Positions 53,346 to 62,131 of a stretch of 64,000 nucleotides of DNA are shown here, piece after piece. The number at the start of each line of letters is the position of its first letter. Position 1 is the stretch's first letter. The notes below the pieces were generated by a model. The model saw only the letters and a program-made list of their open reading frames with translations, made no database searches and was not told where the DNA came from. The translations under genes and the position numbers were made by a program. The DNA comes from an uncultured Bacteroidales bacterium. GTDB taxonomy: Bacteria; Bacteroidota; Bacteroidia; Bacteroidales; Bacteroidaceae. The stretch lies in assembly GCA_902801425.1 (NCBI GenBank), contig CADCIQ010000066.1, positions 1 to 64,000 of the forward strand, in the 5' to 3' direction.

Positions 53346-54629
53346 TTATTCGCTTTTTGCCTTCCTCTTTGGGGCTTTACCCTTTGTCCTGTTGTATTTT
53401 CCGTTAGGCTTGCGGTAATTCCTGCGACCTTTCTTGTTGTTTCGAGATTGTCTTACAGCCTTATATTCGGGCCCTTCGCCTATGCCTTCAGGAAGTGCAT
53501 TCTTAGTGATTTCCTTTTCGAGGAATTCCTCAATTTTTTTGAAGAGCCAGATCTCATCGTCGCTTACAAGGGTATATGCCACACCGTCACGATCTGCGCG
53601 GGCTGTACGACCTATACGGTGAACATAATCCTCAACATCACGAGGCACATCATAGTTGATTACCATCTGGATGTCGTCAATATCAATTCCGCGTGCAACA
53701 ATATCAGTTGCTACCAGAACATCAAGTTCACCGCTTTTGAATTTATACATCACATCATCACGCTCTGCCTGTGTGAGGTCTGAGTGCATGGCTCCACATA
53801 CCACATTCATCTGTTTCAGAGCGTGGTATATGTCCTTGACCCTCTGCTTCTTGCCGGAGAATATTATGACACGCTTCAAATTTCCTGCCTTGAAGATAGA
53901 CTTCAAAATAGCGTTCTTCTGAGGCTGATAGCAAACGAATGCCGATTGTTGAATCTTTTCGGCTGGCTTGCTTACGGCAATCTTTACCTGAACTGGATTC
54001 TTGAGAAGTGTCTTTGCAAGATTCTCTATCTTTTCTGGCATTGTTGCAGAGAACATAATTGTCTGCACGGTTGGTGGCAACTCCTTGGCGATAGTGATAA
54101 TATCATCAGAGAAACCCATATCGAGCATTCGGTCAGCCTCGTCAAGAATGAAGAACGATACTCGTGAAAGATCCACGTTACCCATTTGCATGTGGGAGAT
54201 GAATCTTCCTGGTGTAGCTATGACAACAGATGCCCCTTGCTTGAGCGATTTCAGTTCCTGATCGTATCTGTTACCGTCATTTCCTCCATATACAGCCACG
54301 CTTGAAATGCCTTCAAGATAATAGCTGAATCCCTCCATTGCCTGATCAATCTGCTGAGCCAGCTCACGGGTAGGACTCATGATGAGGCAGTTGATTGAAT
54401 CCTCTGGGAATGGACAGTTGTGTGGATCAAGGCCGTCATCAAGGAGAGAGAGAACTGGCAGAAGATATGCTGCCGTCTTTCCTGTGCCGGTCTGAGCCAC
54501 ACCAAGGATGTCGTGTCCCTGGAGAATAGGCGATATAGTTTGCTCCTGAATAGGCGTACACTCGTCAAAGTGCATGTCATACAGGGCATCGAGAATGTTG
54601 TCGTTTAATTCTGTTTCGTCGAAATACAT
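53346..54629 (-). CDS. DEAD-box RNA helicase (RhlE-like)
   Basis: ATP-dependent RNA helicase of RNA decay or ribosome assembly. In 427 residues: Q motif FDECTPIQEQTI, motif I VAQTGTGKTAAYLLPVL (about 44-60), PTRELAQQI, motif II FFILDEADRMLDMGF (about 158-172), SATM, DVLVATDIVARGIDIDD and motif VI HRIGRTARADRDG. The C-terminus is basic (KKGRRNYRKPNGKYNRTKGK), suited to bind RNA. Intact. Confidence 0.94.
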   Translation of the reverse strand: MYFDETELNDNILDALYDMHFDECTPIQEQTISPILQGHDILGVAQTGTGKTAAYLLPVLSLLDDGLDPHNCPFPEDSINCLIMSPTRELAQQIDQAMEGFSYYLEGISSVAVYGGNDGNRYDQELKSLKQGASVVIATPGRFISHMQMGNVDLSRVSFFILDEADRMLDMGFSDDIITIAKELPPTVQTIMFSATMPEKIENLAKTLLKNPVQVKIAVSKPAEKIQQSAFVCYQPQKNAILKSIFKAGNLKRVIIFSGKKQRVKDIYHALKQMNVVCGAMHSDLTQAERDDVMYKFKSGELDVLVATDIVARGIDIDDIQMVINYDVPRDVEDYVHRIGRTARADRDGVAYTLVSDDEIWLFKKIEEFLEKEITKNALPEGIGEGPEYKAVRQSRNNKKGRRNYRKPNGKYNRTKGKAPKRKAKSE

Positions 54630-54752
54630 TGATTAATTACTAATTACCAATTATTAATTACCTATTTACCAATTACTAATCACCAGTCTGTGTTTGCTGA
54701 CTTAGCAAGTCTTACAAAACTAACAAAGTAATTCGTAATTTGTAATTCGTAA
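54630..54752. repeat. AATTACTAATTACC word-repeat inverted spacer
   Basis: Left words ATTACTAATTACCAATTATT and right words GTAATTCGTAATTTGTAATT at about 10-nt spacing face each other around CAGTCTGTGTTTGC, between the LptF/G gene and the helicase gene. Confidence 0.6.
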
Positions 54753-54753
54753 C

Positions 54754-56022
54754 TTAATTTGGTGCCTTGCGATAGCAGAAATATGCCACGAAGGCGAAGA
54801 TTATATTTGGTGCCCAGGCTGCCAATGGTGCTGGCGTTCCGGCATTAATTGCGAATGTTGATGATACGGTCTGGAGCATGATGTAGATAAAGCTCAGGGC
54901 AAGACCAATACCAAGATACATACCCATACCTCCCTTACGCTTGCGTGAGGAAAGGCTAAGGCCTATAATTGTAAGGATGAACGAAGCAAATGAGGATGCT
55001 ATGCGTTTATGATACTCCACCTGATAGCGCACCACATTTGCTGAACCTCTGTCTATCTGCTTTGAGATATAGTCTTTCAGTTCGGGTGAGGTGAAAGTCT
55101 CTTGCTGACCCTTGCTATATACAAGGTCTGTAGGCTCCATCATTATGACCGTGTCAAGAGGCTGGAACTCTCCGCTTGTTATCTTCTCCTTCATGCCTCG
55201 CATCTCGCGGATCTCCCAATGGAAAGCCTTCCAGTGGTATTTCTCATCGGCTATGGTGTCATACTGGATTCTGTATGCGGTCATGTGAGAGATTAGTTTC
55301 TTGTTTTCAAACTTATCCAGGCAGAAACCACTTCCACACTTTGTCTTGTTGTCATAGTCCTGCATATAGGCAATTACACCGGGACTAACCTGCAGCTGCA
55401 CGTTCTGGGCGTATGTATTTTTCTTGTTGTTCTTGTAGAGCGATTCAAAGTTCTGCCTTATGACCGTTCCGTGAGGAATGACATACGCGCTAAGATAGTA
55501 TGACAATAATGAGATCAGGATGCACGAGAACATATAAGGGCGCATCAGTCTCTTGAAACTCACACCTGCTGCCATAATAGCGATAATCTCCGAGTTTCCT
55601 GCCATCTTTGATGTGAAGAAAATCACGGCTATGAAGACGAACAGAGGCGAGAAGAGATTTGCGAAGTAAGGTATGAAGTTCATGTAATAGTCAAAGACTA
55701 TAGCCTTCAACGGGGCGTGGTATTCCGTGAACTTCGAGAGATTCTCATTTACATCAAATACAATAGATATTGAAATGATGAGCAGTATGGCAAAGAAGTA
55801 AGTACCGATAAACTTGCCGATGATGTATCGGTCAAGTCGTCCCGGAAGCATTCTCGTAAAACCGTACCATATCTTTGGATGCTTTACGATTGCAAATTCC
55901 TTTAGCCAGGCAAAAGGCCAACAGATATAGTGCCAGAGTAGCTTTATCCATAGGATAAGCATCTTTAGCCAACGGACTATCCTTGAGCCTTTTATCTTTC
56001 GCTTTATTCTTCTTAAATTCAT
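54754..56022 (-). CDS. LptF/LptG family permease
   Basis: Inner-membrane part of the lipopolysaccharide exporter (YjgP/YjgQ family). Core features begin at LDRYIIGKFIGTYFFAILLI (about 62-81), with further helices near 110, 145 and at the C-terminus (IASSFASFILTIIGLSLSSR, about 325; GMYLGIGLALSFIYIMLQTV). A periplasmic beta domain spans about 175-320. At 422 residues it is some 55 longer than usual because of a basic N-terminal extension; M58 (at 55851) is an alternative start. Confidence 0.88.
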   Translation of the reverse strand: MNLRRIKRKIKGSRIVRWLKMLILWIKLLWHYICWPFAWLKEFAIVKHPKIWYGFTRMLPGRLDRYIIGKFIGTYFFAILLIISISIVFDVNENLSKFTEYHAPLKAIVFDYYMNFIPYFANLFSPLFVFIAVIFFTSKMAGNSEIIAIMAAGVSFKRLMRPYMFSCILISLLSYYLSAYVIPHGTVIRQNFESLYKNNKKNTYAQNVQLQVSPGVIAYMQDYDNKTKCGSGFCLDKFENKKLISHMTAYRIQYDTIADEKYHWKAFHWEIREMRGMKEKITSGEFQPLDTVIMMEPTDLVYSKGQQETFTSPELKDYISKQIDRGSANVVRYQVEYHKRIASSFASFILTIIGLSLSSRKRKGGMGMYLGIGLALSFIYIMLQTVSSTFAINAGTPAPLAAWAPNIIFAFVAYFCYRKAPN

Positions 56023-56030
56023 CTTCTTTT

Positions 56031-56197
56031 GCGGCCCCTCACCTGTCCTGCGGACATCCTCTCCCCAAGGGGCGAGGAAAAGTTACATTTGTAGGGTTGT
56101 TGGGGGGCGATTTATAATTGCCCTTGTTGTTAGAAATACTAATTTATCCCTCGCCCCTTGGGGAGAGGGTGCCCCGTAGGGGCGGGTGAGGGGCTGT
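56031..56197. repeat. REP-like inverted repeat, CGGCCCCTCACC type, copy 2
   Basis: Same inner 19-bp arms as 39672-39811 (here 56059-56077 with 56149-56167) and the same CCCCTCACC ends. It fills the gap between the LptF/G start and the tgt stop. Confidence 0.88.
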
Positions 56198-57324
56198 TAC
56201 CTTCTTCTCATCATATTCTCAACCACAGAGTTCTTCCATTTTACGAAATCACCCTGTTCGATATGCTTTCTTGCATCTGTCACGAGTCGCAGATAGAATG
56301 CCAGATTATGTATGCTGGCTATCTGGAGAGCAAGATATTCCTGTGCCTTGAAGAGATGATGCAGATATGCCTTCGTCGTCACGACATCAATATCACAACC
56401 CTCTGTGTCGATAGGAGTAAAATCATCTTCCCATTTCTTGTTGCGCATATTCATCGTGCCTTCGTATGTGAAGAGAAGGGCATTACGACCGTTACGTGTT
56501 GGCATTACGCAATCAAACATATCCACTCCACGCTCTATTGCCTCAAGGATATTCCACGGAGTTCCCACGCCCATAAGGTAGCGAGGCTTGTCCTTTGGAA
56601 GGATCTCGTTCACCACCTCAATCATCTCATACATAACCTCGGTAGGTTCACCAACCGCAAGACCACCAATGGCATTTGCATCAGCTCCCTTGTCTGAGAT
56701 ATACTTGGCTGATTCCCTGCGAAGCTCTGGGTACTTGCATCCCTGAACAATAGGCATCAAGGTCTGGTTATATCCAAAAAGCGGTTCTGTTTCGTTGAAG
56801 CGTTTCCAGCAACGATCCAGCCACCGATGAGTCATCTGCATGGATTTCTTCGCATAGTTGAAATCAGCCTCACCCGGAGCACATTCGTCGAATGCCATCA
56901 TTATATCAGCACCGATCACGCGCTCAGTATCCATTACGTTCTCCGGGGTGAAGAAATGCTTGCTTCCGTCAATATGTGAACGGAACTCGCAACCTTCCTC
57001 CTTGAGCTTGCGGATGCCTGTTAGCGAGAACACCTGAAAGCCGCCGCTATCCGTAAGGATTGGGCGTTCCCAGCCAATGAACTTATGCAGACCACCTGCT
57101 TTCCTCAGGATGTCGAGACCCGGACGAAGATACAAGTGGTATGTGTTGCCAAGGATTATCTGGGCAAGAACCTGCTTGCGAAGCTCCTCAAAGTGAACAG
57201 CCTTCACAGATCCAACAGTTCCCACGGGCATAAAGATCGGGGTCTTTATCTGTCCGTGGTCAGTTGTGATAACACCAGCTCGTGCATCAGAACATGGGTC
57301 TGTATGTTGTAATTCGAATGTCAT
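56197..57324 (-). CDS. tgt: tRNA-guanine transglycosylase (queuine tRNA-ribosyltransferase)
   Basis: Exchanges guanine-34 for preQ1 in tRNAs with GUN anticodons. In 375 residues: ILGNTYHLYLRPG, LTDSGGFQVFSL (catalytic Asp, about 93), IGADIMMAFDECAPGE, GGLAVGEPTEVMYEM, and YLMGVGTPWNILEAIERGVD followed by MFDCVMPTRNGRNALLFT with the nucleophile Asp. The zinc site at the C-terminus (CDID...YLHHLFKAQE) is kept. It overlaps the lon stop by one base (TAATG), so the two are coupled. Confidence 0.95.
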   Translation of the reverse strand: MTFELQHTDPCSDARAGVITTDHGQIKTPIFMPVGTVGSVKAVHFEELRKQVLAQIILGNTYHLYLRPGLDILRKAGGLHKFIGWERPILTDSGGFQVFSLTGIRKLKEEGCEFRSHIDGSKHFFTPENVMDTERVIGADIMMAFDECAPGEADFNYAKKSMQMTHRWLDRCWKRFNETEPLFGYNQTLMPIVQGCKYPELRRESAKYISDKGADANAIGGLAVGEPTEVMYEMIEVVNEILPKDKPRYLMGVGTPWNILEAIERGVDMFDCVMPTRNGRNALLFTYEGTMNMRNKKWEDDFTPIDTEGCDIDVVTTKAYLHHLFKAQEYLALQIASIHNLAFYLRLVTDARKHIEQGDFVKWKNSVVENMMRRR

Positions 57325-59701
57325 TATTCTTTCTTCGGTTCTTTTTCTTCTGTGATAGTCAGGTCTATGGCATCTTTTACTTTCTCATCGGTCAAGGCAT
57401 ATGCCCATACGTCCTGAACATCCTTGACATAATGGAAGTTCACCCCTTTGCGATAAATCTCAGGAATCTCGTTGATGTCCTTCTCGTTTGCCTCGCAGAG
57501 CATAATGTCGGTAATGCCCGCACGCTTAGCTGCAAGTATCTTTTCCTTTATGCCGCCAACTGGCAAAACCTTTCCGCGAAGCGTTATCTCGCCTGTCATG
57601 GCTATGTTCTTGCGAACCTTACGCTGGGTGAGGGCACTATGTTGAGGGTATCAGCATGAGCCTTCACGTATTCAAGTGCGATAGTGGCACTCTCCTTCAT
57701 CACGTCTCCGAGATTACCCGTCAAGGTCAGTTTGCCTGCCTTGCCTTTTGAGAGTGAGGTCTCAATAAAGAGAATCTCACCGCCAACGCTTGTCCAAGCC
57801 AATCCTGTAACCACGCCTGCATAGTCATTTCCCTGATAGATGTCACGATAGAAAGGCGGATTGCCAAGCAGTTCCACAACCTTCTCCTCGTCAATCAGTC
57901 CCATAGGATAGGTTTCATCTTTGGCATAGCGATAGGCTATCTTTCGCATGAGCTTGCCAATCTGTTTTTCCAGTTGACGCACGCCACTCTCGCGTGTGTA
58001 TCGCTCAATAATCATCTCAATAGCCGACTTCTTTATCTTCAGGGCACCCTTTGGCAGACCGTTAGCCTCAATCTCCTTCTTTACGAGATGACGCTTCGCA
58101 ATCTCAATCTTCTCTTCCGTGATATAGCCGCTAACCTCAATCATCTCCATACGGTCGCGCAAAGGTCCCGGAATGTTGCTGATGTCGTTGGCAGTTGCTA
58201 TGAACATCACGTTGGAGAGGTCATAGTCCATGTCAAGATAGTTGTCGTGGAAGGCATTGTTCTGCTCTGGATCGAGAACCTCAAGCAAGGCTGATGCCGG
58301 ATCTCCCTGATGAGTGTTCTGTGTAACCTTGTCAATCTCATCGAGAATAAACACCGGATTTGAACTTCCTGCTTTCTGTATGCCCTTGATGATACGGCCA
58401 GGCATAGCTCCGATGTATGTCTTGCGATGGCCACGGATCTCCGACTCGTCATGCAATCCGCCAAGCGAAATCCTTACATACTTACGCTGAAGAGATTCTG
58501 CTATGCTCTTTCCGAGACTTGTCTTACCAACTCCCGGAGGGCCATAGAGACAAAGGATTGGCGATTTCAGATTACCTCTGAGTTTCAATACTGATATATA
58601 TTCAAGTATGCGCTCCTTTACCTTCTCCATGCCATAGTGATCCTGGTCGAGCTTCTTCTCTGCACGGGCAAGATTGAGATTGTCCTCTGTGCGGTAATCC
58701 CAAGGCAAGGCAAGAATCTGCTGAAGGTAAGTAAGTTGTATGTTGTAGTCAGGACTCTGCGGCTGAATGGCGTCAAGCTTGTTGAGCTCTTCCTGAAAGG
58801 CGATTTCCGTCTCTTTGCTCCACACCTTGTCGGCTGCCTGACGCATCAGTTTCTTACGCTCGGCACTCTGGGTGTCACCGCCAAGTTCCTTGCGGATGTT
58901 CTTTATCTGCTGTCTGAGGAAGTACTCTTTCTGTTCCTCGTTGATCTTCTCCTCCGTGCGATGACGAATGCTGTTCTTCAGCTCAAGCAACTGCAATTCA
59001 CGATTGAGCACGCCAAGCAACTGGAATATGCGCAGTTTCATTGAAGGCATTCCGAGAAGCGTTGCCTTTTCCTCGATGGTGAAAGGCAGGTTCGTGCACA
59101 TGAAGTTGATGAAGAGAATTTCGTTTGAAATGTTCGTCATGGCAAACTGAGCCTCGTTAGGCAGTTCGTCATTATTCTGAACATATTGCAAGGCTTTCTT
59201 CTTCACATCCTTCAGAGCCATGCTGTATTCCGTGTCGTTCTTGTCGGGCATCTGCTCCTTGGCTGTGGAGAGCATACCCATAAGGAATGGGGCTTTCTTT
59301 GTGATGCTGTCAAGATGGCATCTTGAAAGAGCCTGCACCACTATGGTCACGTTGCTGCCCATGCCCGGAATGTCGAAAATCTTCACCAGCTTGCCGAATA
59401 CCCCATATTCATACAAGTCCTCGAAATCAGGCTCATCCACATTAGGATCTTTCTGACAGATAACGGCAAAGGCAAGGTCTGGTTTCTTCTTGAGTTTCTT
59501 CACCAGGGCAAGTGTTGATTCCCTCGTTACCATGATAGGGATCAACACACCAGGATGCAGCACGATGTTTCGTGTTGCTATGATTGGCATCTCGCCATCG
59601 TGGCTTGTCTCAAAGAGAGAGTCAATGTCCCCATCGAAATCGGCAACCATCTGAAATCCTGCTCCCTGATTGCCTCCAGTCATAAATATCTCGTTATTCA
59701 T
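57324..59701 (-). pseudogene. lon: Lon protease, internal deletion and frameshift at the catalytic Ser region
   Basis: ATP-dependent protease for damaged and regulatory proteins. The N-domain and AAA+ module are intact: Walker A LYGPPGVGKTSLGKS (about 387-401), Walker B PVFILDEIDKV, and sensor regions. The proteolytic domain begins well (GLAWTSVGGEILFIETSLS) but after ADTLNI (about 57640) the frame changes into [20 protein letters not shown], which runs on to 57324 with the [13 protein letters not shown] segment holding the catalytic Lys. The roughly 35 residues between, which include GPSAG with the catalytic Ser, are gone. As sequenced, the protease would be dead. Confidence 0.85.
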
Positions 59702-59989
59702 TTCAAATCTTGAAAAATCGGCGACAACGTGCGAAGCACCTCGCGCGAATAAAAATAGTGCGTGTCAGCCTTAGCTGGCGCACGTTTCAAATTTTCGAGC
59801 GCAAAATTAATAAAAAAAAATGAAATAAAAGCCATTTCCACATTATTTAATATAAAAGAAGTGGAAAACGCACAAATTCTTTAGAAAAATCAATCGCTAT
59901 GTCAAGTTGTTTTATTGGTTGGCGCGATGCTCTGTTTCTATCTTCTTTTTCGAGGTCTGGAAGAACTATTATCCTCGGTTCGTTCATCG

Positions 59990-60120
59990 TCCGTTGAAAA
60001 TCCGTTTTTCCTCCGATGATAATACCATTATAATACCATTATATTACCATAATAATACCATTATATTACCATAAACTATGGTATTATTATGGTATTTTAA
60101 TGGTATTTATATGGTTTCTT
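59990..60120. repeat. Continuous 11-nt array with centre of symmetry, locus H
   Basis: Three CCG units (TCCGTTGAAAA, TCCGTTTTTCC, TCCGATGATAA) pass directly into TACCATTATAA, TACCATTATAT, TACCATAATAA, TACCATTATAT, then a single 10-nt unit, then inverted TATGGTATTAT, TATGGTATTTT, AATGGTATTTA, TATGGTTTCTT. The 11-nt phase holds for 131 bp apart from the one-base shortfall at the centre. Confidence 0.92.
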
Positions 60121-60150
60121 TATTGTATTTACTTACAACCAACAAGGAAG

Positions 60151-60318
60151 CAACTTAAAATGATAATGCTTAGATTTCAACATTATTCGCTATATCATCC
60201 CAAATATGTGAGAAATGACAAAAATTATACAGATGGAAGTCACTTGAATTCCATTGGTGCAGATGAATTTACCAAAGATTTAATAATAGAACTCAGAAAT
60301 AGAAAAATTCTGAAATAA
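60151..60318 (+). pseudogene. Orphan 3' end of an SGNH-like gene
   Basis: The frame ending at 60318 reads FQHYSLYHPKYVRNDKNYTD then GSHLNSIGADEFTKDLIIEL and RNRKILK. The TDGSHLNSIGADEFTKDL pattern is the final D-x-x-H block of SGNH-fold hydrolases. Nothing of the body of such a protein lies upstream; array H takes its place. Confidence 0.6.
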
Positions 60319-60417
60319 CGTGAGTTCGACACATTAATTTTTAGCTATCGTATAACATTAAGCAAAAGCAACTACTCAGGTGGGTATGATGGAATTCTAT
60401 TACCCACATGAATAGTT
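60316..60417. repeat. TAACGTGAGTTCGAC arm and hairpin
   Basis: TAACGTGAGTTCGAC (60316-60330) repeats the arm of the 8.8-kb element and overlaps the stop codon of the fragment. A 17-bp imperfect stem, AACTACTCAGGTGGGTA (60370-60386 with 60401-60417, two mismatches), follows. The rest of 59702-60534 is array H and AT-rich sequence. Confidence 0.6.
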
Positions 60418-60451
60418 AGGGGGTTAATGAAAGTTAATTTTCTATGTGGAA

Positions 60452-60507
60452 TTTGGCGGTTCCAAACAAAATAAATATCTTTGCAAAGTGATATCAAAGT
60501 GATATCA
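60452..60507 (+). promoter_or_regulatory. SPFH operon promoter with tandem 11-bp operator-like repeats
   Basis: TTTG (60452-60455) and TATCTTTG (60476-60483) are 20 nt apart. Directly downstream stand two identical 11-bp repeats, AAAGTGATATC (60485-60506), each containing the palindrome TGATATCA (60489-60496, 60500-60507). Placement across the transcription start suits a repressor; the ribbon-helix-helix protein at 61912 is a candidate. Confidence 0.68.
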
Positions 60508-60534
60508 TTTTACAACTAAAAATAGATTACTATT

Positions 60535-61497
60535 ATGGAAGAAAACAAGACAAAAGAGTTTGAATTCTATGGAGGTTCGCTCAACGGCTTTTTGATGTGC
60601 TTTATCGCTCTAATCCTCTGGGGATGTGCGGTTTTTAGTTTGATATCAGGCATTATTGCTGCTGATGCAGGTTTTCATTGTACGATGGATTTCGTGGCAT
60701 TTGCGATATTGGTTGTTGTGGCTGTTCTTTGCTCATGCGGCTTTACTATGCTTGAGCCTAATGAGGCAAAAGTTATGACATTCTTTGGTAAGTATGTTGG
60801 TACTTTCCGTAAGACGGGTTTCTATTGGATAAATCCTTTCATGTCGGCAAAGAATGTAAGCCTTCGTGCTCGCAACCTTAATGCTGATCCTATAAAGGTG
60901 AATGATAAGGCTGGTAATCCTGTACTTATCGGACTTGTTCTCGTTTGGAGACTAAAGGATACCTACAAGGCTATTTTCGATATTGACACAGATGTTTCAG
61001 CAAACGCTCAGATAGGAAATGCAGCTGGTGCTCGTATGATTAAGTTTGAGCATTTCGTGGCTGTTCAGAGTGATTCTGCCCTTCGTGAGGTTGCCGGAAT
61101 GTATGCTTATGATGATGAGGATCCTAATTCTAAGGAAATTACCCTTCGCGATGGTAGTAATGAGGTTAATGAGGTCTTGACTTCTAAACTCAACGAAAGA
61201 CTCCAGATGGCTGGTCTTGAGGTGATTGAGGCTCGTATTAACTATCTTGCATACGCTCCTGAGATTGCAGCCGTAATGCTTCGTCGTCAACAGGCTGCTG
61301 CTATCATTACCGCTCGTGAGAAGATAGTAGATGGTGCTGTTAGTATGGTTAAGCTTGCTCTTGACAAACTTGCTGACGAGGACATCGTGGATCTTGACGA
61401 GGAGAAGAAAGCGGCTATGGTCAGCAATCTGCTCGTGGTTCTTTGTGCTGACGAGCCTGCTCAGCCAGTAATTAATAGTGGTACTTTGAATCATTAA
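60535..61497 (+). CDS. SPFH/Band 7 domain membrane protein
   Basis: A 320-residue stomatin/prohibitin/flotillin-type protein. Two N-terminal membrane segments (LNGFLMCFIALILWGCAVFS; DFVAFAILVVVAVLCSCGF) are followed by the Band 7 domain starting LEPNEAKVMTFFGKYVGTFR (about 78-97), with VNDKAGNPVLIGLVLVWRLK and VLTSKLNERLQMAGLEVIEA. The end part, ARINYLAYAPEIAAVMLRRQ and QAAAIITAREKIVDGAVSMV, is the usual helical tail. Such proteins form ring assemblies that scaffold membrane proteases; no FtsH is adjacent. First gene of an operon. Confidence 0.92.
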   Translation: MEENKTKEFEFYGGSLNGFLMCFIALILWGCAVFSLISGIIAADAGFHCTMDFVAFAILVVVAVLCSCGFTMLEPNEAKVMTFFGKYVGTFRKTGFYWINPFMSAKNVSLRARNLNADPIKVNDKAGNPVLIGLVLVWRLKDTYKAIFDIDTDVSANAQIGNAAGARMIKFEHFVAVQSDSALREVAGMYAYDDEDPNSKEITLRDGSNEVNEVLTSKLNERLQMAGLEVIEARINYLAYAPEIAAVMLRRQQAAAIITAREKIVDGAVSMVKLALDKLADEDIVDLDEEKKAAMVSNLLVVLCADEPAQPVINSGTLNH

Positions 61498-61509
61498 ATT
61501 CTTGCTTTT

Positions 61510-61591
61510 TTGACAATATGGAAATTGTTATGACTTCAATCTTTGCGGTTTTGACAATATGGAAATTGTTATGACTTCAATCTTTGCGGTT
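61510..61591 (+). repeat. Perfect 41-bp tandem duplication over a start codon
   Basis: 61510-61550 and 61551-61591 are identical (TTGACAATATGGAAATTG and onward). Each copy contains ATGGAAATTGTTATGACTTC, so the start of the next gene is doubled. As 41 is not a multiple of three, the first ATG (61518) opens an 18-codon frame that stops at TGA 61572-61574, overlapping the second copy's internal ATG. Confidence 0.95.
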
Positions 61592-61855
61592 TTATTCCTT
61601 GTTGTGGGGGTATTTATCCTCATTGGCAAGGGCGACCGTTTTGTTAAGCCTCTGAACAGACCTGGTGCAGAAAGATATAACGTGAAACGAATTCGATTGT
61701 TACATGCCCTCATGATGTTTTCCGGCTCCATGTGTTTCGTTTCGTTCGCAATCTTTATGCAAAATGTAAAACTTATTCAGATTTTGGGTGGCGTGTTTGT
61801 TTTCGTTGCAGCCATTCTCGTTGTCCTTCAATATACTTGGGCAAAGAATAGGTAG
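61559..61855 (+). CDS. Small membrane protein of unknown function
   Basis: A 98-residue protein with three hydrophobic stretches: MTSIFAVLFLVVGVFILIGK (about 5-24), LLHALMMFSGSMCFVSFAIF (about 48-67) and ILGGVFVFVAAILVVLQYTW (about 74-93). It lies between the SPFH gene and the ribbon-helix-helix gene. The start sits in the second copy of the 41-bp duplication; MEIV at 61559 or MTSI at 61571 are both possible. No family recognised. Confidence 0.72.
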   Translation: MEIVMTSIFAVLFLVVGVFILIGKGDRFVKPLNRPGAERYNVKRIRLLHALMMFSGSMCFVSFAIFMQNVKLIQILGGVFVFVAAILVVLQYTWAKNR

Positions 61856-61911
61856 CTTGGTAACACGTAACACGAACTCGTAACTCGTAATTCGTAATTA
61901 GTAATTAATAT

Positions 61912-62088
61912 ATGGCCAAGAGCAAGAACTTTATCCTTAGACTTGACGAGGAGATGATGAATGCCATTGAGGCTTGGGCGGCAGATGAGTTCCGCTCTAC
62001 CAATGGTCAGCTTCAGTGGATTATCTCTGAGGCCTTGAAGAAGTCTGGCCGTATGAAAAAGAAGAAAAAGAAGGATTCCGAAGAATAA
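61912..62088 (+). CDS. Arc-family ribbon-helix-helix DNA-binding protein
   Basis: A 58-residue protein: MAKSKNFILRLDEEMMNAIE at the start gives the ribbon strand and first helix, AWAADEFRSTNGQLQWIISE the turn and second helix, and the tail is Lys-rich (MKKKKKKDSEE). NFILRLDEE and the N-G-Q pattern match Arc-type regulators of Bacteroidetes that lie behind SPFH genes. RHH dimers bind tandem short operators side by side; the doubled 11-bp repeat at 60485-60506 suits that. The gene is preceded by an AATTCGTAATTAG word-repeat spacer. Confidence 0.85.
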   Translation: MAKSKNFILRLDEEMMNAIEAWAADEFRSTNGQLQWIISEALKKSGRMKKKKKKDSEE

Positions 62089-62131
62089 TTTTCAATTAAC
62101 TTTTATACACTAAAAACAAAAACCTAAAAAG

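Noticed and set aside
59990..60120. Plasmid-type iterons or replication origin
   Set aside because: The 11-nt spacing fits iterons loosely, but there is no Rep gene and similar arrays stand at many sites on what looks like a chromosome.
61862..61911. tRNA-like or leader function for the GTAATTCGTAATTAG spacer
   Set aside because: It matches the word-repeat spacers seen before unrelated genes and shows no cloverleaf.
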